A stretch of DNA of 64,000 nt from Microbacterium gallinarum. Lineage in GTDB: Bacteria > Actinomycetota > Actinomycetes > Actinomycetales > Microbacteriaceae. The notes beneath the pieces are model-generated. The model was not told the DNA's origin and did not search any database. It worked only from the letters and a program-made list of their open reading frames with translations. The stretch lies in contig NZ_JACSPM010000004.1 in the NCBI RefSeq assembly GCF_014837165.1, positions 293,619-357,618 of the forward strand, given 5' to 3'. A program made the position numbers and the translations under genes. Positions 29,189 to 39,222 of this stretch are shown piece by piece. Every line of letters begins with the position of its first letter. The first letter of the stretch is position 1.

Positions 29189-30172
29189 ATGACGGCACGG
29201 CGGGAGGGTCTCGCGCGCCTCGCGGCGCGAGCCGCGGGGATCGCGGCATCCATCGTCATCGTGCTGTGGGGAGCCGCGACCGTCGCCTTTCTCGCGCTTC
29301 GGATCATCCCGGGCGACCCCGTCGAGGTCATGCTCGGCCCGCAGGCGCAGGTGAGCGACGCGGTGAAGGACGGGATCCGTGCCGAGCTCGGCCTCGACCG
29401 CCCGCCGCTGGAGCAGTACATCGGCTATCTCGGTCAGCTGCTGCGCGGCGATCTCGGCGAGTCGTATCAGCTGCGGATGCCGGTGACCGAGGTCATCGGC
29501 CGTCAGCTCGGCGCGACACTGCAGCTCTCCGCGCTCGCGCTGCTGATCGCCGTCGCGGTGGCGTTCGCCGTGGCACTGCTCGCGCGCGGCCGGGCGTCGC
29601 GCGGCGTGGTCGCCGGCGTCGAGCTGGTGGTCCTCTCGTCGCCGGTGTTCTGGATCGGGCTGCTCCTGCTGAGCGTCTTCGCGTTCGGGCTCGGGTGGTT
29701 CCCCGTCGCCGGCTCGCGGAATCCTGCGACCATCGTGCTCCCGGCCGTCACGCTCGCCCTGCCGATCGCGGCGCTGCTCGGCCAGGTCCTCCGCGACGGC
29801 ATCGAAGCCGCCGAGCGTCAGCCGTTCGCCACCACCGTGCGCGCCCGCGGTGCCGGGCCGACGTGGCTCACCCTCCACCACACGCTCCGGCACGGGGCCA
29901 CCGGCGCCCTCACGCTCGCCGCCTATCTCGTCGGGTCCCTTCTCGGCGGTGCGGTGCTCGTCGAGACCGTCTTCGCCCGCCCGGGGCTCGGCCGCGTCAC
30001 CCTCGCGGCCATCACCGACCGCGACCTCCCCGTGATCACGGGCATCATCCTTCTGAGCGCGGTCGTCTTCGTCATCGTCAACCTCGTCGTCGAACTCACC
30101 TATCCGCTCCTCGACCCGCGGCTGCGGCGCGCACCGGGCGCCGGCGTCGCGCGAGAGCAGGTGGTCGCATGA
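29189..30172 (+). CDS. ABC transporter permease, DppB type
   Basis: 327 residues from the ATG at 29189. The N-terminal membrane helix is followed by FLALRIIPGDPVEVMLGPQA, the diagnostic start of DppB/OppB permeases, then GDLGESYQL and five further helices. The EAA loop appears as TTVRARGAGPTWLTLHHTLRHG, which docks on the ATPase. It forms the channel with the next gene product, whose start overlaps by 4 nt. Confidence 0.93.
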   Translation: MTARREGLARLAARAAGIAASIVIVLWGAATVAFLALRIIPGDPVEVMLGPQAQVSDAVKDGIRAELGLDRPPLEQYIGYLGQLLRGDLGESYQLRMPVTEVIGRQLGATLQLSALALLIAVAVAFAVALLARGRASRGVVAGVELVVLSSPVFWIGLLLLSVFAFGLGWFPVAGSRNPATIVLPAVTLALPIAALLGQVLRDGIEAAERQPFATTVRARGAGPTWLTLHHTLRHGATGALTLAAYLVGSLLGGAVLVETVFARPGLGRVTLAAITDRDLPVITGIILLSAVVFVIVNLVVELTYPLLDPRLRRAPGAGVAREQVVA

Positions 30173-30981
30173 GCGCGTCCCGCCGGGTCGGCATGCTCGC
30201 CGCGCTCGTCGTGCTCGTGGCGATCGCCGCGCTGGCCGTCGCGCCCCAGCTCTTCGCCACGCACGACCCTCTCCAGACCGACGTGCGCGCGACTCTGCTG
30301 CCGCCCAGCGCCGAGCACTTCTTCGGCACCGACCAGAGCGGACGCGACGTCTACTCGCGCGTCGTCTACGGCACGGGCCGATCGGTCGGCATCGGCGTGC
30401 TGGCGACAGCCCTGGCGTTCGCGGTCGGCCTGACGGTCGGCGCGCTGTCGGGTGTGGCGCCGCGCGTCGTGGACGCCGTCGCCATGCGCGCCACCGACAT
30501 CCTGCTGGCGTTCCCCGAGTTCCTCATCGCCCTCGTCGTGGTCGCCGTGCTCGGGCCGGGGCCGGTGAACGTCGCGATCGCTGTGACGCTCGCCGCCGTC
30601 CCGATATACATCCGTCTGGCGAGGGTGCAGACCCGCTCGCTCCGGCTGGCCGAGCACGTCGAAGCGGCGCGCATCCTCGGCGTCTCGGCGCCGCTGGCGT
30701 TCACTCGTCACGTCGTCCCCGGCGTCGTGGGCGCGCTGAGCGTGCTCGCCACCATCGGCATCGGCTCGAGCATCCTCGCGGCGGCCGGGCTCAGCTTCCT
30801 CGGCCTGGGGCCGACCGAACCGAGCCCCGAGTGGGGGCTGATGCTCGCCGGCGGGCGCAACGTCATCGGTCAGGCATGGTGGGTGTCGGCGTTCCCGGGT
30901 GCGGCGATCACGCTCACGGTGATCGCCGCGACGATCGTGGGTCGCGTCCTGCGAGCCCGGGCGGAGGGGCGCACACGATGA
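30169..30981 (+). CDS. ABC transporter permease, DppC type
   Basis: 270 residues. After a first helix, the sequence HDPLQTDVRATLLPPSAEHFFGTDQSGRDVYSRVVYG is the DppC/OppC signature (shown here as the motif FGTDQSGRDVYSR). Four to five more helices follow, with an EAA loop EAARILGVSAPLAFTRHVVP. It pairs with the DppB-type permease. Overlaps of 4 nt at both ends tie it into the operon. Confidence 0.93.
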   Translation: MSASRRVGMLAALVVLVAIAALAVAPQLFATHDPLQTDVRATLLPPSAEHFFGTDQSGRDVYSRVVYGTGRSVGIGVLATALAFAVGLTVGALSGVAPRVVDAVAMRATDILLAFPEFLIALVVVAVLGPGPVNVAIAVTLAAVPIYIRLARVQTRSLRLAEHVEAARILGVSAPLAFTRHVVPGVVGALSVLATIGIGSSILAAAGLSFLGLGPTEPSPEWGLMLAGGRNVIGQAWWVSAFPGAAITLTVIAATIVGRVLRARAEGRTR

Positions 30982-32525
30982 CCGGACTGACCGTGCGCGG
31001 GCTGAGCGTCTCGATCGGCGACCTGCGAGCCGTCGACGATCTCGACGTCGCGGTGGCCCCGGGGGAGTGCGTTGCGATCATCGGCGAGTCCGGCGCGGGC
31101 AAGTCCCTCACCGCCCGCGCGCTGCTCGGACTGTCCCCGGCAGGAGCCACGGTGCGCGCCGACGCGCTCGACATCGACGGCGTCGACGCGCGCGCCCTGA
31201 GCGAACGGGCCTGGCGCCGGCTGCGCGGATCCCGCATCGCCCTCGTCTCGCAGGATGCCCTGGTGTCGCTCGACCCGCTGCGCCGCGTGGAGGCCGAGGT
31301 CGCCGAGCCCCTCCGACTGCACGGCGAGCGGATGCCGCGCCCCGTGCTCCGCGATCGCGTCCACGCCCTCCTCAGCGAGGTCGCGATGCCCGACCCCGCC
31401 CGGCGGGCGCGGCAGTATCCGCATGAGCTGTCCGGCGGGCTGCGGCAGCGGGCGCTCATCGCTTCGGCGCTGGCCGGCGCGCCGGCGATCCTGGTCGCGG
31501 ACGAGGCCACGACCGCGCTCGACGCCACCGTGCAGGCGCGCATCCTCGTCCTCCTGCGCGCCATCGCCGACCGCGGCGTCGCCGTCGTGTTCATCAGCCA
31601 CGATTTCTCGGCCGTGCGCGGGGTCGCCGACGGCGTGCTCGTGATGCGTGGCGGGCGCGTCGTCGAGCGCGGCGCGACCGAGGCGGTGTTCGAGGACCCG
31701 CAGCATCCGTACACGCGCAGTCTGGTCGCCGCCGCCGCGCACGAGCCGCGGCCGACGTCGGGCGACGTCTCGCCCACGCGGCTCAGCGTGAGCGGGCTGT
31801 CCAAGGCGTTCGACGTTCCGGCGGCCGTCGACGTGAGCTTCGCCGTGCCGCGAGGGCGCACCCTGGGCATCGTGGGGGAGTCGGGGTCGGGCAAGACGAC
31901 CGTCGCCCGCATGATCGTGGGCATCGAGCGTCCGGACTCTGGCGAGGTGCTCCTCGACGGTGAGATCCCGACGGCGGCGGCGCTGCGCCGCATCCAGCTC
32001 GTGCACCAGAACCCTGCCGGCGCCCTCGACCCCCGCTGGCGCATCGGCCGGTCGATCGCCGAGGCGCTCGAGGCGGGCGGTGTGCCGCGCGCCGCCCGGC
32101 GACAGCAGGCGCTCGCGCTGCTCGCCGAGGTCGAGCTCGACCCGGCGCTGGCCCGGCGACGCCCGTCGGAGCTCTCGGGCGGGCAGCGCCAGCGCGTCGC
32201 CATCGCCCGCGCTCTGGCGCCCGACCCCGAGGTGCTCGTGCTCGACGAGCCGGTCTCGGCTCTCGATCCCCTCGTGCGCGAGCGGGTCCTCGCCCTGCTC
32301 GCCCGACTGCAGCGCGACCGCGGGCTGACGCTCGTCTTCGTCTCGCACGACCTCGATGTGGTGGCGGCCGTGGCGGACGAGGTCGTCGTGATGAAGGACG
32401 GTGTCGTGGTCGAGCAGGGTGCGACCGCGGAGGTGTTCGCCGGGGCGCGGCATCCGTTCACGCGAGAGCTGCTCGCTGCGGCTCGCTCGCTGCCGCCGCG
32501 TGCGCAGGGTGCGGCACCCGCGTAG
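30978..32525 (+). CDS. Fused tandem ABC ATPase (DppD-DppF type)
   Basis: 515 residues containing two complete nucleotide-binding domains. Domain 1: Walker A GESGAGKSLT, signature LSGGLRQR, Walker B ILVADEATTALD. Domain 2 (from about residue 265): Walker A GESGSGKTTV, signature LSGGQRQR, Walker B VLVLDEPVSALD, followed by a family oligopeptide C-terminal HPFTREL motif (also HPYTRSL at the end of domain 1). It energises the importer of the three preceding genes; separate DppD and DppF genes are fused here, as in many actinobacteria. It is the last gene before the ileS T-box. Confidence 0.95.
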   Translation: MTGLTVRGLSVSIGDLRAVDDLDVAVAPGECVAIIGESGAGKSLTARALLGLSPAGATVRADALDIDGVDARALSERAWRRLRGSRIALVSQDALVSLDPLRRVEAEVAEPLRLHGERMPRPVLRDRVHALLSEVAMPDPARRARQYPHELSGGLRQRALIASALAGAPAILVADEATTALDATVQARILVLLRAIADRGVAVVFISHDFSAVRGVADGVLVMRGGRVVERGATEAVFEDPQHPYTRSLVAAAAHEPRPTSGDVSPTRLSVSGLSKAFDVPAAVDVSFAVPRGRTLGIVGESGSGKTTVARMIVGIERPDSGEVLLDGEIPTAAALRRIQLVHQNPAGALDPRWRIGRSIAEALEAGGVPRAARRQQALALLAEVELDPALARRRPSELSGGQRQRVAIARALAPDPEVLVLDEPVSALDPLVRERVLALLARLQRDRGLTLVFVSHDLDVVAAVADEVVVMKDGVVVEQGATAEVFAGARHPFTRELLAAARSLPPRAQGAAPA

Positions 32526-32529
32526 ACTC

Positions 32530-32727
32530 TTCGCAGCAGCATCGATCCGGCCATCACCGGGGAGCTCTCGGAAGAACAGGACTCCGGTCCCCACTAGAAC
32601 CGAGCGGGTCAGGCCCGTCACAGCCGCAGTGAGAGTGGGTCCCCGCCGTTCGGCGGGGGTCACGCGGGGTGGTACCGCGGCTCGCAAGGGTCGTCCTCGC
32701 AGGAAGCATCGCAACCTGCTGGAGTGA
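32530..32727 (+). promoter_or_regulatory. T-box riboswitch (translational, ultrashort stem I) controlling ileS
   Basis: A specifier triplet ATC (Ile) lies at 32553-32555 within GGCCATCACCGGGG, the compact stem I loop seen in actinobacterial ileS leaders. Downstream are a linker hairpin region, a GC hairpin (32641-32658, CCCCGCCG..CGGCGGGG) and the conserved T-box GGTGGTACCGCGG at 32668-32680, whose TGGT bulge pairs with the uncharged tRNA 3' end. The ileS GGAG at 32721-32724 lies 4 nt before the start. In actinobacterial members the anti-sequestrator/sequestrator switch exposes this ribosome-binding site when tRNA-Ile is uncharged, so translation of ileS rises on isoleucine limitation. Confidence 0.95.
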
Positions 32728-32728
32728 C

Positions 32729-35700
32729 ATGACCTACCCCAAGTCCTCGTTCGGACCCGCCGCCGACTCCGTCGTGCCGAGCCCGCGCTTCCCCGAGATC
32801 GAGCGCGACACGCTCGCGTTCTGGCAGGCGGACGACACCTTCCGCGCATCCATCGCGCAGCGTAAAGGCGCGCAGGAGTGGGTGTTCTACGACGGCCCGC
32901 CGTTCGCGAACGGTCTGCCGCACTACGGCCACCTGCTCACCGGCTACGCGAAGGACCTGTTCCCGCGCTTCCAGACGATGCTGGGCAAGAGGGTCGACCG
33001 CGTGTTCGGGTGGGACACGCACGGCCTGCCCGCGGAGCTCGAGGCGATGAAGCAGCTCGGCATCACCGAGAAGACCCAGATCGAGGAGATGGGCGTCGCG
33101 GCGTTCAACGCGAAGGCCCGCGAGTCGGTCCTCGCCTACACGCGCGAATGGGAGGACTACGTCACGCGTCAGGCGCGCTGGGTCGACTTCGAGCGCGGCT
33201 ACAAGACGCTCGACCCGTCCTACATGGAGTCGGTGCTGTGGGCGTTCAAGACGCTGCACGACAAGGGCCTCGCGTACGAGGGGCACCGCGTGCTGCCGTA
33301 CTGCTGGCGCGACGAGACGCCGCTGTCGACCCACGAGCTGCGCATGGACGACGACGTCTACAAGATGCGCCAGGACCCGTCGGTCACCGTGACCTTCCCC
33401 CTCGTCGGGATGAAGGCCGAGGCGCTCGGACTCACCGGCGTCCGGGCGCTGGCGTGGACGACGACGCCCTGGACGCTCCCGACGAACTTCGCCCTCGCGG
33501 TGGGTCCGGACATCCGCTATGTCGTGCTCCCAGGTGGTCCGGCCGGCGCCGCCGACGTGCACCACGCGCCGGACGGCCGCGCCGACGAGCTCGCTGAGGC
33601 GTACGCGCACCGCTACCTCCTCGCCGAGGAGCTGCTGGCCGGCTACGCGAAGGACCTCGGCTACGAAAGCGCCGAAGCGGCCCGCGAAGCCGTCGTCCAG
33701 ACGGTGATGGGCTCCGAGCTCGAGGACGTGTCCTACGACCGGCTGTTCGACTACTACGCGGATGCCGAGACCTGGGGCACCGGAACCGTCTGGCGCATTC
33801 TCGTCGACGACTACGTCACGACCGGCGACGGCACGGGAATCGTCCACCAGGCCCCGGCCTACGGCGAGGACGACCAGCGCATCACCGAGGCGGCCGGCAT
33901 CCCGCTCATCATGAGTCTCGACGACGGCGGACGCTTCCTGCCGCAGGTGACGGATGTCGCCGGCGAACTGTGGATGGATGCCAATCGCCCGCTGATCCGC
34001 CTGCTCCGTCAGGAGGGCCGCCTGCTGCGCGAGGCGAGCTACGAGCACTCCTACCCGCACTGCTGGCGGTGCCGCAACCCGCTCATCTACCGTGCGGTGT
34101 CGAGCTGGTTCGTGCGGGTGACCGACATCAAGGACCGCTTGCTCGCGAACAACGAGCAGATCACCTGGGTGCCTGAGAACGTCAAGCACGGCCAGTTCGG
34201 CAAGTGGCTGGAGGGCGCCCGCGACTGGTCCATCAGCCGCAACCGCTACTGGGGATCGCCGATCCCGGTGTGGAAGAGCGACGACCCGGAGTACCCGCGC
34301 GTCGACGTGTACGGCTCGCTCGAGGAGCTGGAGCGCGACTTCGGCCGGTTGCCGCGCAACGCGGAAGGCGAGGTCGACCTGCACCGCCCGTTCATCGACG
34401 AGCTCACCCGCCCGAATCCCGATGACCCCACGGGCGCCAGCACGATGCGCCGGATCGAGGACGTGTTCGACGTCTGGTTCGACTCGGGCTCGATGCCGTA
34501 TGCGCAGGTGCACTACCCATTCGAGAACCAGGACTGGTTCGAGGAGCACTCGCCGGCCGACTTCATCGTCGAGTACATCGGGCAGACGCGCGGATGGTTC
34601 TACGTCATGCACGTGCTCTCCACCGCGCTGTTCGATCGGCCGGCCTTCACGGGTGTCTCGTGCCACGGCATCGTGCTGGGCAGCGACGGTCTGAAGATGT
34701 CGAAGTCGCTGCAGAACTACCCCGACGTCAGCGAGGTCTTCGATCGCGACGGGTCCGACGCGATGCGCTGGTTCCTCATGGCGAGCTCCGTGCTGCGCGG
34801 GGGCAACCTCGTCGTCACCGAGGAGGGCATCCGTGCCGGCGTGCGGGAGTTCATGCTGCCGCTGTGGAACGCGTGGTACTTCTTCGCGACCTACGCCAAC
34901 GCGTCCGGTCCCGACGGCTACGAGGCGTCGTGGCGCACCGGCTCGACCGACGTGCTCGACCGCTACATCCTGGCACTGCTGGGAGACCTGGTGCGCGACG
35001 TCGCGGTCGACCTCGAGGGTCTCGACTCGACGATGGCCGCGGCGAAGCTCCGCGACTTCGCCGAGGCGCTCACCAACTGGTACATCCGCCGCTCGCGGGA
35101 CCGGTTCTGGGTCGGCGTGACGGAGGACCCGACGAGCCGCGAGGCGTTCGACACGCTCTACACGGTGCTGGAGACTCTCACCCGCGTCGCCGCGCCGCTC
35201 ATCCCGCTGGTGTCCGAGCGCGTGTGGCAGGGCCTCACGGGCGGCCGCAGCGTGCACCTGCAGGACTGGCCCGAGGCCGCCGCTTTCCCGGCGGCCGACG
35301 ACATCCGCACAGCCATGGACGCCGTACGCCAGGTGTCGAGCGTCGCGAACGCGCTGCGCAAGAAGGAGGGCAAGCGCGTGCGCCTGCCGCTCGCCAAGCT
35401 CACGGTGGTGGTTCCGGATGCCGCGTCCCTCGCGCAGTTCGACGGCATCCTGCGCGACGAGCTCAACGTCAAAGCGCTGGAGTTCGTCGAGCTCGACGGC
35501 GGTGTCGCGGAGCGCTACGGCATCAGCAAGCGCCTGTCGGTGAACGCCCGCGCGGCCGGACCGCGGCTGGGCAAGCAGGTGCAGCACGTCATCTCCGGTG
35601 CGAAGGCCGGCGTGTGGGAGGAGGTCGACGGCGGCGTCGTCGTCGACGGCATCGCCCTCCAGGAGGGCGAGTACGAGCTCACCCTCGAAGCCGGCGGGGT

Positions 35701-36088
35701 CGACGAGGGCACCGCGATCGCGCTGCTCTCGGACGGAGGCTTCGTGCTGCTCGACACCGCGACGACTCCCGAGCTCGAAGCGGAGGGACTGGCCCGCGAT
35801 GTGATCCGCGCCGTGCAGGACACCCGCAAGGCGGCCGGGTTCGACGTGAGCGACCGCATCCGGCTCGAACTCGCCTTCGACGACGTCGACGATCGCGTCG
35901 CCGTCGAGACGGCGTTCGCCGTCGCCGACGTCGCGGGGGAGACCCTCGCGGTCGAGCACGCGCTCTACGGTCCGCGCGGCAGCCTTCCCGACACCGGTCC
36001 CGGCCACACGGCCGAGTTCGCCGCGGGAACGTTCGCGAACCGCGGAGCGTTGACGGTCTCCGTGACCAAGGTGGAGGCATCCGCATGA
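32729..36088 (+). CDS. ileS: Isoleucine--tRNA ligase (eukaryote-like, IleS2-type)
   Basis: 1119 residues. HIGH box variant HYGH (65-68) in [12 protein letters not shown], class I KMSKS at about 656-660 ([12 protein letters not shown]), an inserted editing domain with [17 protein letters not shown], and a long C-terminal region without the four-cysteine zinc motif of E. coli IleRS. GLPHYGH and the length mark the eukaryote-like type found in mycobacteria and other actinobacteria, a type generally less sensitive to mupirocin. The start ATG at 32729 is set by the T-box leader and GGAG. folC overlaps the end by 4 nt. Confidence 0.97.
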   Translation: MTYPKSSFGPAADSVVPSPRFPEIERDTLAFWQADDTFRASIAQRKGAQEWVFYDGPPFANGLPHYGHLLTGYAKDLFPRFQTMLGKRVDRVFGWDTHGLPAELEAMKQLGITEKTQIEEMGVAAFNAKARESVLAYTREWEDYVTRQARWVDFERGYKTLDPSYMESVLWAFKTLHDKGLAYEGHRVLPYCWRDETPLSTHELRMDDDVYKMRQDPSVTVTFPLVGMKAEALGLTGVRALAWTTTPWTLPTNFALAVGPDIRYVVLPGGPAGAADVHHAPDGRADELAEAYAHRYLLAEELLAGYAKDLGYESAEAAREAVVQTVMGSELEDVSYDRLFDYYADAETWGTGTVWRILVDDYVTTGDGTGIVHQAPAYGEDDQRITEAAGIPLIMSLDDGGRFLPQVTDVAGELWMDANRPLIRLLRQEGRLLREASYEHSYPHCWRCRNPLIYRAVSSWFVRVTDIKDRLLANNEQITWVPENVKHGQFGKWLEGARDWSISRNRYWGSPIPVWKSDDPEYPRVDVYGSLEELERDFGRLPRNAEGEVDLHRPFIDELTRPNPDDPTGASTMRRIEDVFDVWFDSGSMPYAQVHYPFENQDWFEEHSPADFIVEYIGQTRGWFYVMHVLSTALFDRPAFTGVSCHGIVLGSDGLKMSKSLQNYPDVSEVFDRDGSDAMRWFLMASSVLRGGNLVVTEEGIRAGVREFMLPLWNAWYFFATYANASGPDGYEASWRTGSTDVLDRYILALLGDLVRDVAVDLEGLDSTMAAAKLRDFAEALTNWYIRRSRDRFWVGVTEDPTSREAFDTLYTVLETLTRVAAPLIPLVSERVWQGLTGGRSVHLQDWPEAAAFPAADDIRTAMDAVRQVSSVANALRKKEGKRVRLPLAKLTVVVPDAASLAQFDGILRDELNVKALEFVELDGGVAERYGISKRLSVNARAAGPRLGKQVQHVISGAKAGVWEEVDGGVVVDGIALQEGEYELTLEAGGVDEGTAIALLSDGGFVLLDTATTPELEAEGLARDVIRAVQDTRKAAGFDVSDRIRLELAFDDVDDRVAVETAFAVADVAGETLAVEHALYGPRGSLPDTGPGHTAEFAAGTFANRGALTVSVTKVEASA

Positions 36089-37443
36089 GCGATCGCGATG
36101 TGAGTCGGGCCGACGCCGTCTACGCGGCGCTGCTGCAGCGACAGGGTGAGCGATGGGTGCAGCCGCGCGTCGAGCGCACGCGCCGCGTGCTGGAGCTGCT
36201 CGACGATCCGCAGAAGACATACCGCGTCGTGCACGTGACGGGCACGAACGGCAAGACCTCGACCAGCCGCATCATCGAGAGCCTCGTGCGCGCACACGGG
36301 CTGCGGACCGGGCTGTTCACCAGCCCGCACCTCGCGCGCTTCACCGAGCGCATCATGGTCGACGGCGAGCCCATCGCCGACGGGGCCGTCGCTGACGCGT
36401 GGGACGAGATCGAGCCCTTCGTCGCCCTGGTCGACGCCGAGCTCGAGGCGTCCGGCGATGCGCCGCTGACGTTCTTCGAGCTGCTCACGGTGCTCGCCTT
36501 CGTCGCCTTCGCGGACGCCCCGATCGACGTGCTCGTGCTCGAGGTGGGCATGGGCGGATCGTGGGACTCGACCAACACCGCCGACGGCGACGTCGCCGTG
36601 TTCACGCCCATCGACATCGATCACGCCGACCGGCTCGGCGACACGATCGCGGACATCGCCGCGGTGAAAGCGGGGATCATCAAGGACGGCGCAACCGTCG
36701 TGTCGGCGCGACAGGATCCCGCAGCCGAGCGTGTGCTGCGCGACGCGGCCGCCGCACACGGGGCGAGCATCGCGTTCGAGGGCGAGGACTTCGGTCTCGC
36801 CGAGCAGCGGCTCGCCGTCGGCGGGCAGCAGATCACCGTGCGCGGCCTCGCCGGCACGTACGACGAGGAGTACCTCCCGCTCTACGGCGGACACCAGGGC
36901 TTCAACGCAGCACTCGCGATCGCCGCCGTCGAGGCGCTCATCGGCGGCGCCTCGCAGGCGATCGCCGCCGCCGTCCTCACCGAGGGACTCGCACAGGCGA
37001 CCGCCCCCGGCCGCCTGCAGCTCGTCGGGATCGCGCCCACCGTCCTCGTCGACGCCGCCCACAACCCGCACGGTGCGCGGGCCCTCGTCGCCGCGCTGCG
37101 GGAGTCGTTCGACTTCGACGAGTGGGGCGTCGTGCTCGGGGTGCTGGGCGACAAGGATGCCGCAGGGATCATGGCGGAGCTGGCACCGGTGGCCACCCAC
37201 GTCTTCGCGACCGCGCCGGCGTCGGAGCGCGCCGAGCATGCCGACCGACTCGCCGATCTCGCGGAGTCGCACGAGCTGCCCGTCACCGTCCACGACGACC
37301 TCGCGCAGGCCGCGGAGGCCGCGCGGGCGTGGGGAGCCGACTCCGAACGCCGTGCCGTCATCATCGCCGGGTCCGTCGTGCTGGCGGGGGAGGCGATCAC
37401 CCTGGCCGACGCAGAGGAATGGAAGAGCGGGTGGGAGCGATGA
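36085..37443 (+). CDS. folC: Bifunctional folylpolyglutamate synthase / dihydrofolate synthase
   Basis: 452 residues. The P-loop [10 protein letters not shown] occurs at 51-60, followed by [30 protein letters not shown] and the [13 protein letters not shown] substrate motif, all diagnostic of FolC in the Mur ligase superfamily. The enzyme adds glutamate to dihydropteroate and later to folates. It overlaps ileS by ATGA at its start and the DUF4233 gene by ATGA at its end, so it is translated within the ileS operon. Confidence 0.96.
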   Translation: MSDRDVSRADAVYAALLQRQGERWVQPRVERTRRVLELLDDPQKTYRVVHVTGTNGKTSTSRIIESLVRAHGLRTGLFTSPHLARFTERIMVDGEPIADGAVADAWDEIEPFVALVDAELEASGDAPLTFFELLTVLAFVAFADAPIDVLVLEVGMGGSWDSTNTADGDVAVFTPIDIDHADRLGDTIADIAAVKAGIIKDGATVVSARQDPAAERVLRDAAAAHGASIAFEGEDFGLAEQRLAVGGQQITVRGLAGTYDEEYLPLYGGHQGFNAALAIAAVEALIGGASQAIAAAVLTEGLAQATAPGRLQLVGIAPTVLVDAAHNPHGARALVAALRESFDFDEWGVVLGVLGDKDAAGIMAELAPVATHVFATAPASERAEHADRLADLAESHELPVTVHDDLAQAAEAARAWGADSERRAVIIAGSVVLAGEAITLADAEEWKSGWER

Positions 37444-37862
37444 CCGGCACCGCCCCCCGGCAGCCCGCCCGCCGCGCCCGCGGCGCCGCGGAGTCGCTCG
37501 CGTCGATCGTGCTCGCGTTCGAGTCGATCATCGCGTTCCTCGGCGGCCTCGTGATCTACGGCCTCAAGGCACTGCCGGAACCCATCGAGCCCTGGTGGGG
37601 CATCGTCGCGGGAACCGTCGTGGCCGTGCTGATGATCCTCACCGGCCGCTTCGTGCGCTATCCCTGGGGCATCGCCTTCGGGTGGGTGCTGCAGGTCGTC
37701 GTCGCACTCGGCGCCTTCCTCGTTCCGGCGCTCGGGCTGGTGGCAATCATTTTCGGCGGGATGTACGCGTATGCGACGATCAAGGGGGCCCAGCTCGATC
37801 GGCGCAACGCGCAGCTCGCGGCCAACCCCCCACACGAAGCCGGAACGGCGAACGGAGACTGA
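37440..37862 (+). CDS. DUF4233 membrane protein
   Basis: 140 residues with three to four hydrophobic segments: SLASIVLAFESIIAFLGGLVIYGL, WGIVAGTVVAVLMILTG (first and second), FGWVLQVVVALGAFLVPALGLV and the final IIFGGMYAYATIKGAQLD. This is the DUF4233 pattern, a small inner-membrane protein conserved next to folC and ndk in actinobacteria; its function is unknown. It is coupled to folC by a 4-nt overlap, and ndk starts 1 nt after its stop. Confidence 0.88.
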   Translation: MTGTAPRQPARRARGAAESLASIVLAFESIIAFLGGLVIYGLKALPEPIEPWWGIVAGTVVAVLMILTGRFVRYPWGIAFGWVLQVVVALGAFLVPALGLVAIIFGGMYAYATIKGAQLDRRNAQLAANPPHEAGTANGD

Positions 37863-37863
37863 C

Positions 37864-38280
37864 ATGGCCACCGAAGAGACCCTCGTCCTGGTCAAGCCCG
37901 ACGGAGTGGCGCGCGGCCTGACCGGCGCGATCCTCGCCCGCATCGAGGCGAAGGGGTATTCCCTCGTCGACATCCGCCTGGTGGAGCCCGACCGCGGCAC
38001 CCTCGAGCGGCACTACGCCGAGCATGAGGGAAAGCCGTTCTACGAGCCGCTCCTCGAGTTCATGATGTCCGGCCCGTCGGTGGCGATCCGGCTCGCCGGC
38101 AACCGCGTCATCGAGGGCTTCCGGTCGCTGGCCGGCACCACCGACCCGACCACGGCCGCGCCGGGCACCATCCGCGGCGACCTCGGCCGCGACTGGGGCC
38201 TCAAAGTGCAGCAGAACCTGGTGCACGGCTCCGACAGCCCCGAATCGGCCGCGCGCGAGCTGGCGATCTGGTTCGCCTGA
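37864..38280 (+). CDS. ndk: Nucleoside-diphosphate kinase
   Basis: 138 residues, normal length. Begins ETLVLVKPDGVARGL and has the active-site signature NLVHGSDSPESAARE with the phosphorylated His at about 121. It balances nucleoside triphosphates by transferring the gamma phosphate from ATP through the His. It closes the ileS-folC-DUF4233-ndk cluster, and its stop codon lies inside the first copy of a tandem hairpin repeat. Confidence 0.97.
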   Translation: MATEETLVLVKPDGVARGLTGAILARIEAKGYSLVDIRLVEPDRGTLERHYAEHEGKPFYEPLLEFMMSGPSVAIRLAGNRVIEGFRSLAGTTDPTTAAPGTIRGDLGRDWGLKVQQNLVHGSDSPESAARELAIWFA

Positions 38281-38317
38281 TCCGGCTCAGCCGGGGCCTG
38301 ATCCGGCTCAGCCGGGG
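38275..38317. repeat. Tandem duplication of a 21-nt hairpin unit between ndk and the VKOR gene
   Basis: Two adjacent identical units, 38275-38295 and 38296-38316, each containing the small hairpin CCGGCTCAGCCGG. The first covers the ndk stop codon, the second overlaps the last codons of the convergent VKOR-like gene. They probably act together as a bidirectional terminator. Confidence 0.8.
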
Positions 38318-38916
38318 AAGATGCGCTGGAGTGCGTCCAGCTGCACCTGCGCGATGACCGCGATGACGGCGTAGCTTCCGACGGCGAGCAGCGGGAGCCA
38401 GCCCATCAGGCGCTCCGACGCCGAGCGGACCCCGGCGGGCACTGTCACGAGACCCGACCGCAGGATGTGCAGCGTCACGGCGTAGAACGTCGGGATCGTG
38501 ACGACCCAGGTGACCATGCACCAGGGGCACAGCGTGCCGAGCTCGAAGATGCTCTGGCTGATGAGCCAGATCACGAAGCCGAACGCGAAGACCATCCCGA
38601 GCTCGAACAGCCACCAGAACCAGCGGGCGAACCGCGCGCCGGCGAGGATCGCGACACCGACCACGATCGGGGCGACCCACCCGGCAAGGCCCAGGATCGG
38701 GTTCGGGAACCCGAAGACGCTGCCCTGCCATGAACCGAGATTCGCCGTGCACTGCACCAGCGGGCTGAAGTCGCACGACGCGATGGCGTCGGGATCGGCG
38801 AGCAGGTGCAGGCGCTCCATCGTGAGCGCGAAGGCGGCGATCCACCCGATCACACCGGCGATGATCAGCCACACGGCAAGGCCGGTGGGGCGGGTGTGGG
38901 TCTGGGCGTGCGGCAT
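38308..38916 (-). CDS. Vitamin K epoxide reductase (VKOR)-family membrane protein
   Basis: 202 residues from MPHAQTHTRPTGL, four to five hydrophobic segments. The first periplasmic loop holds ASCDFSPLVQCTANLGSWQGS with the loop cysteine pair, and the CPWC redox motif lies in ELGTLCPWCMVTW. Bacterial VKOR proteins use quinone to reoxidise a periplasmic DsbA-like oxidase and so drive disulfide formation in secreted proteins of actinobacteria. No DsbA-like partner is adjacent here. It converges on ndk and is divergent from rne. Confidence 0.93.
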   Translation of the reverse strand: MPHAQTHTRPTGLAVWLIIAGVIGWIAAFALTMERLHLLADPDAIASCDFSPLVQCTANLGSWQGSVFGFPNPILGLAGWVAPIVVGVAILAGARFARWFWWLFELGMVFAFGFVIWLISQSIFELGTLCPWCMVTWVVTIPTFYAVTLHILRSGLVTVPAGVRSASERLMGWLPLLAVGSYAVIAVIAQVQLDALQRIFPG

Positions 38917-39014
38917 GCCTCGGATTATGGCATCGGAGGGTGAGCGGATGCCGCGCCCCGAGCCGTGGGAAATCCCCGGCGTGGCGTCGGCGAGCAATCG
39001 GCGGGCGAAAGTGC

Positions 39015-39222
39015 GATAATGGTCGTCGATGCCCCGCGGCCGCGCCGCGACCCGCATCACCAGAAGACTTCAGGGCGACGAATGCCCTTGGCAGCGTGAG
39101 CTCCCGCCGCATGAGCCGGGATCCCGCTGCAGACCGAGTGAGTTCGCGGCACCGCAGGTGCGGCACCGCAAGAGATTTCGCCGGGCGGCGCGCGGTGCCG
39201 ACCCGCAGGGAGTAAGCCAGTG
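39015..39222 (+). promoter_or_regulatory. Promoter and long 5' leader of the RNase E/G gene
   Basis: A GATAAT -10-like hexamer lies at 39015-39020, about 200 nt before the start codon; no clear -35 is seen. The untranslated stretch contains a repeated GCGGCACCGCA element (about 39138-39165) and several GC hairpins, and no open frame of its own. The 306-nt gap 38917-39222 otherwise holds no gene. RNase E mRNAs of enteric bacteria are autoregulated through their leaders; a similar role here is inference. Confidence 0.5.

Noticed and set aside
32660..36220. Very long minus-strand open frame opposite ileS (about 1186 codons)
   Set aside because: It is an antisense shadow produced by high GC and codon bias; composition (Arg/His/Val-rich, no motifs) is not protein-like and ileS on the plus strand is unambiguous.
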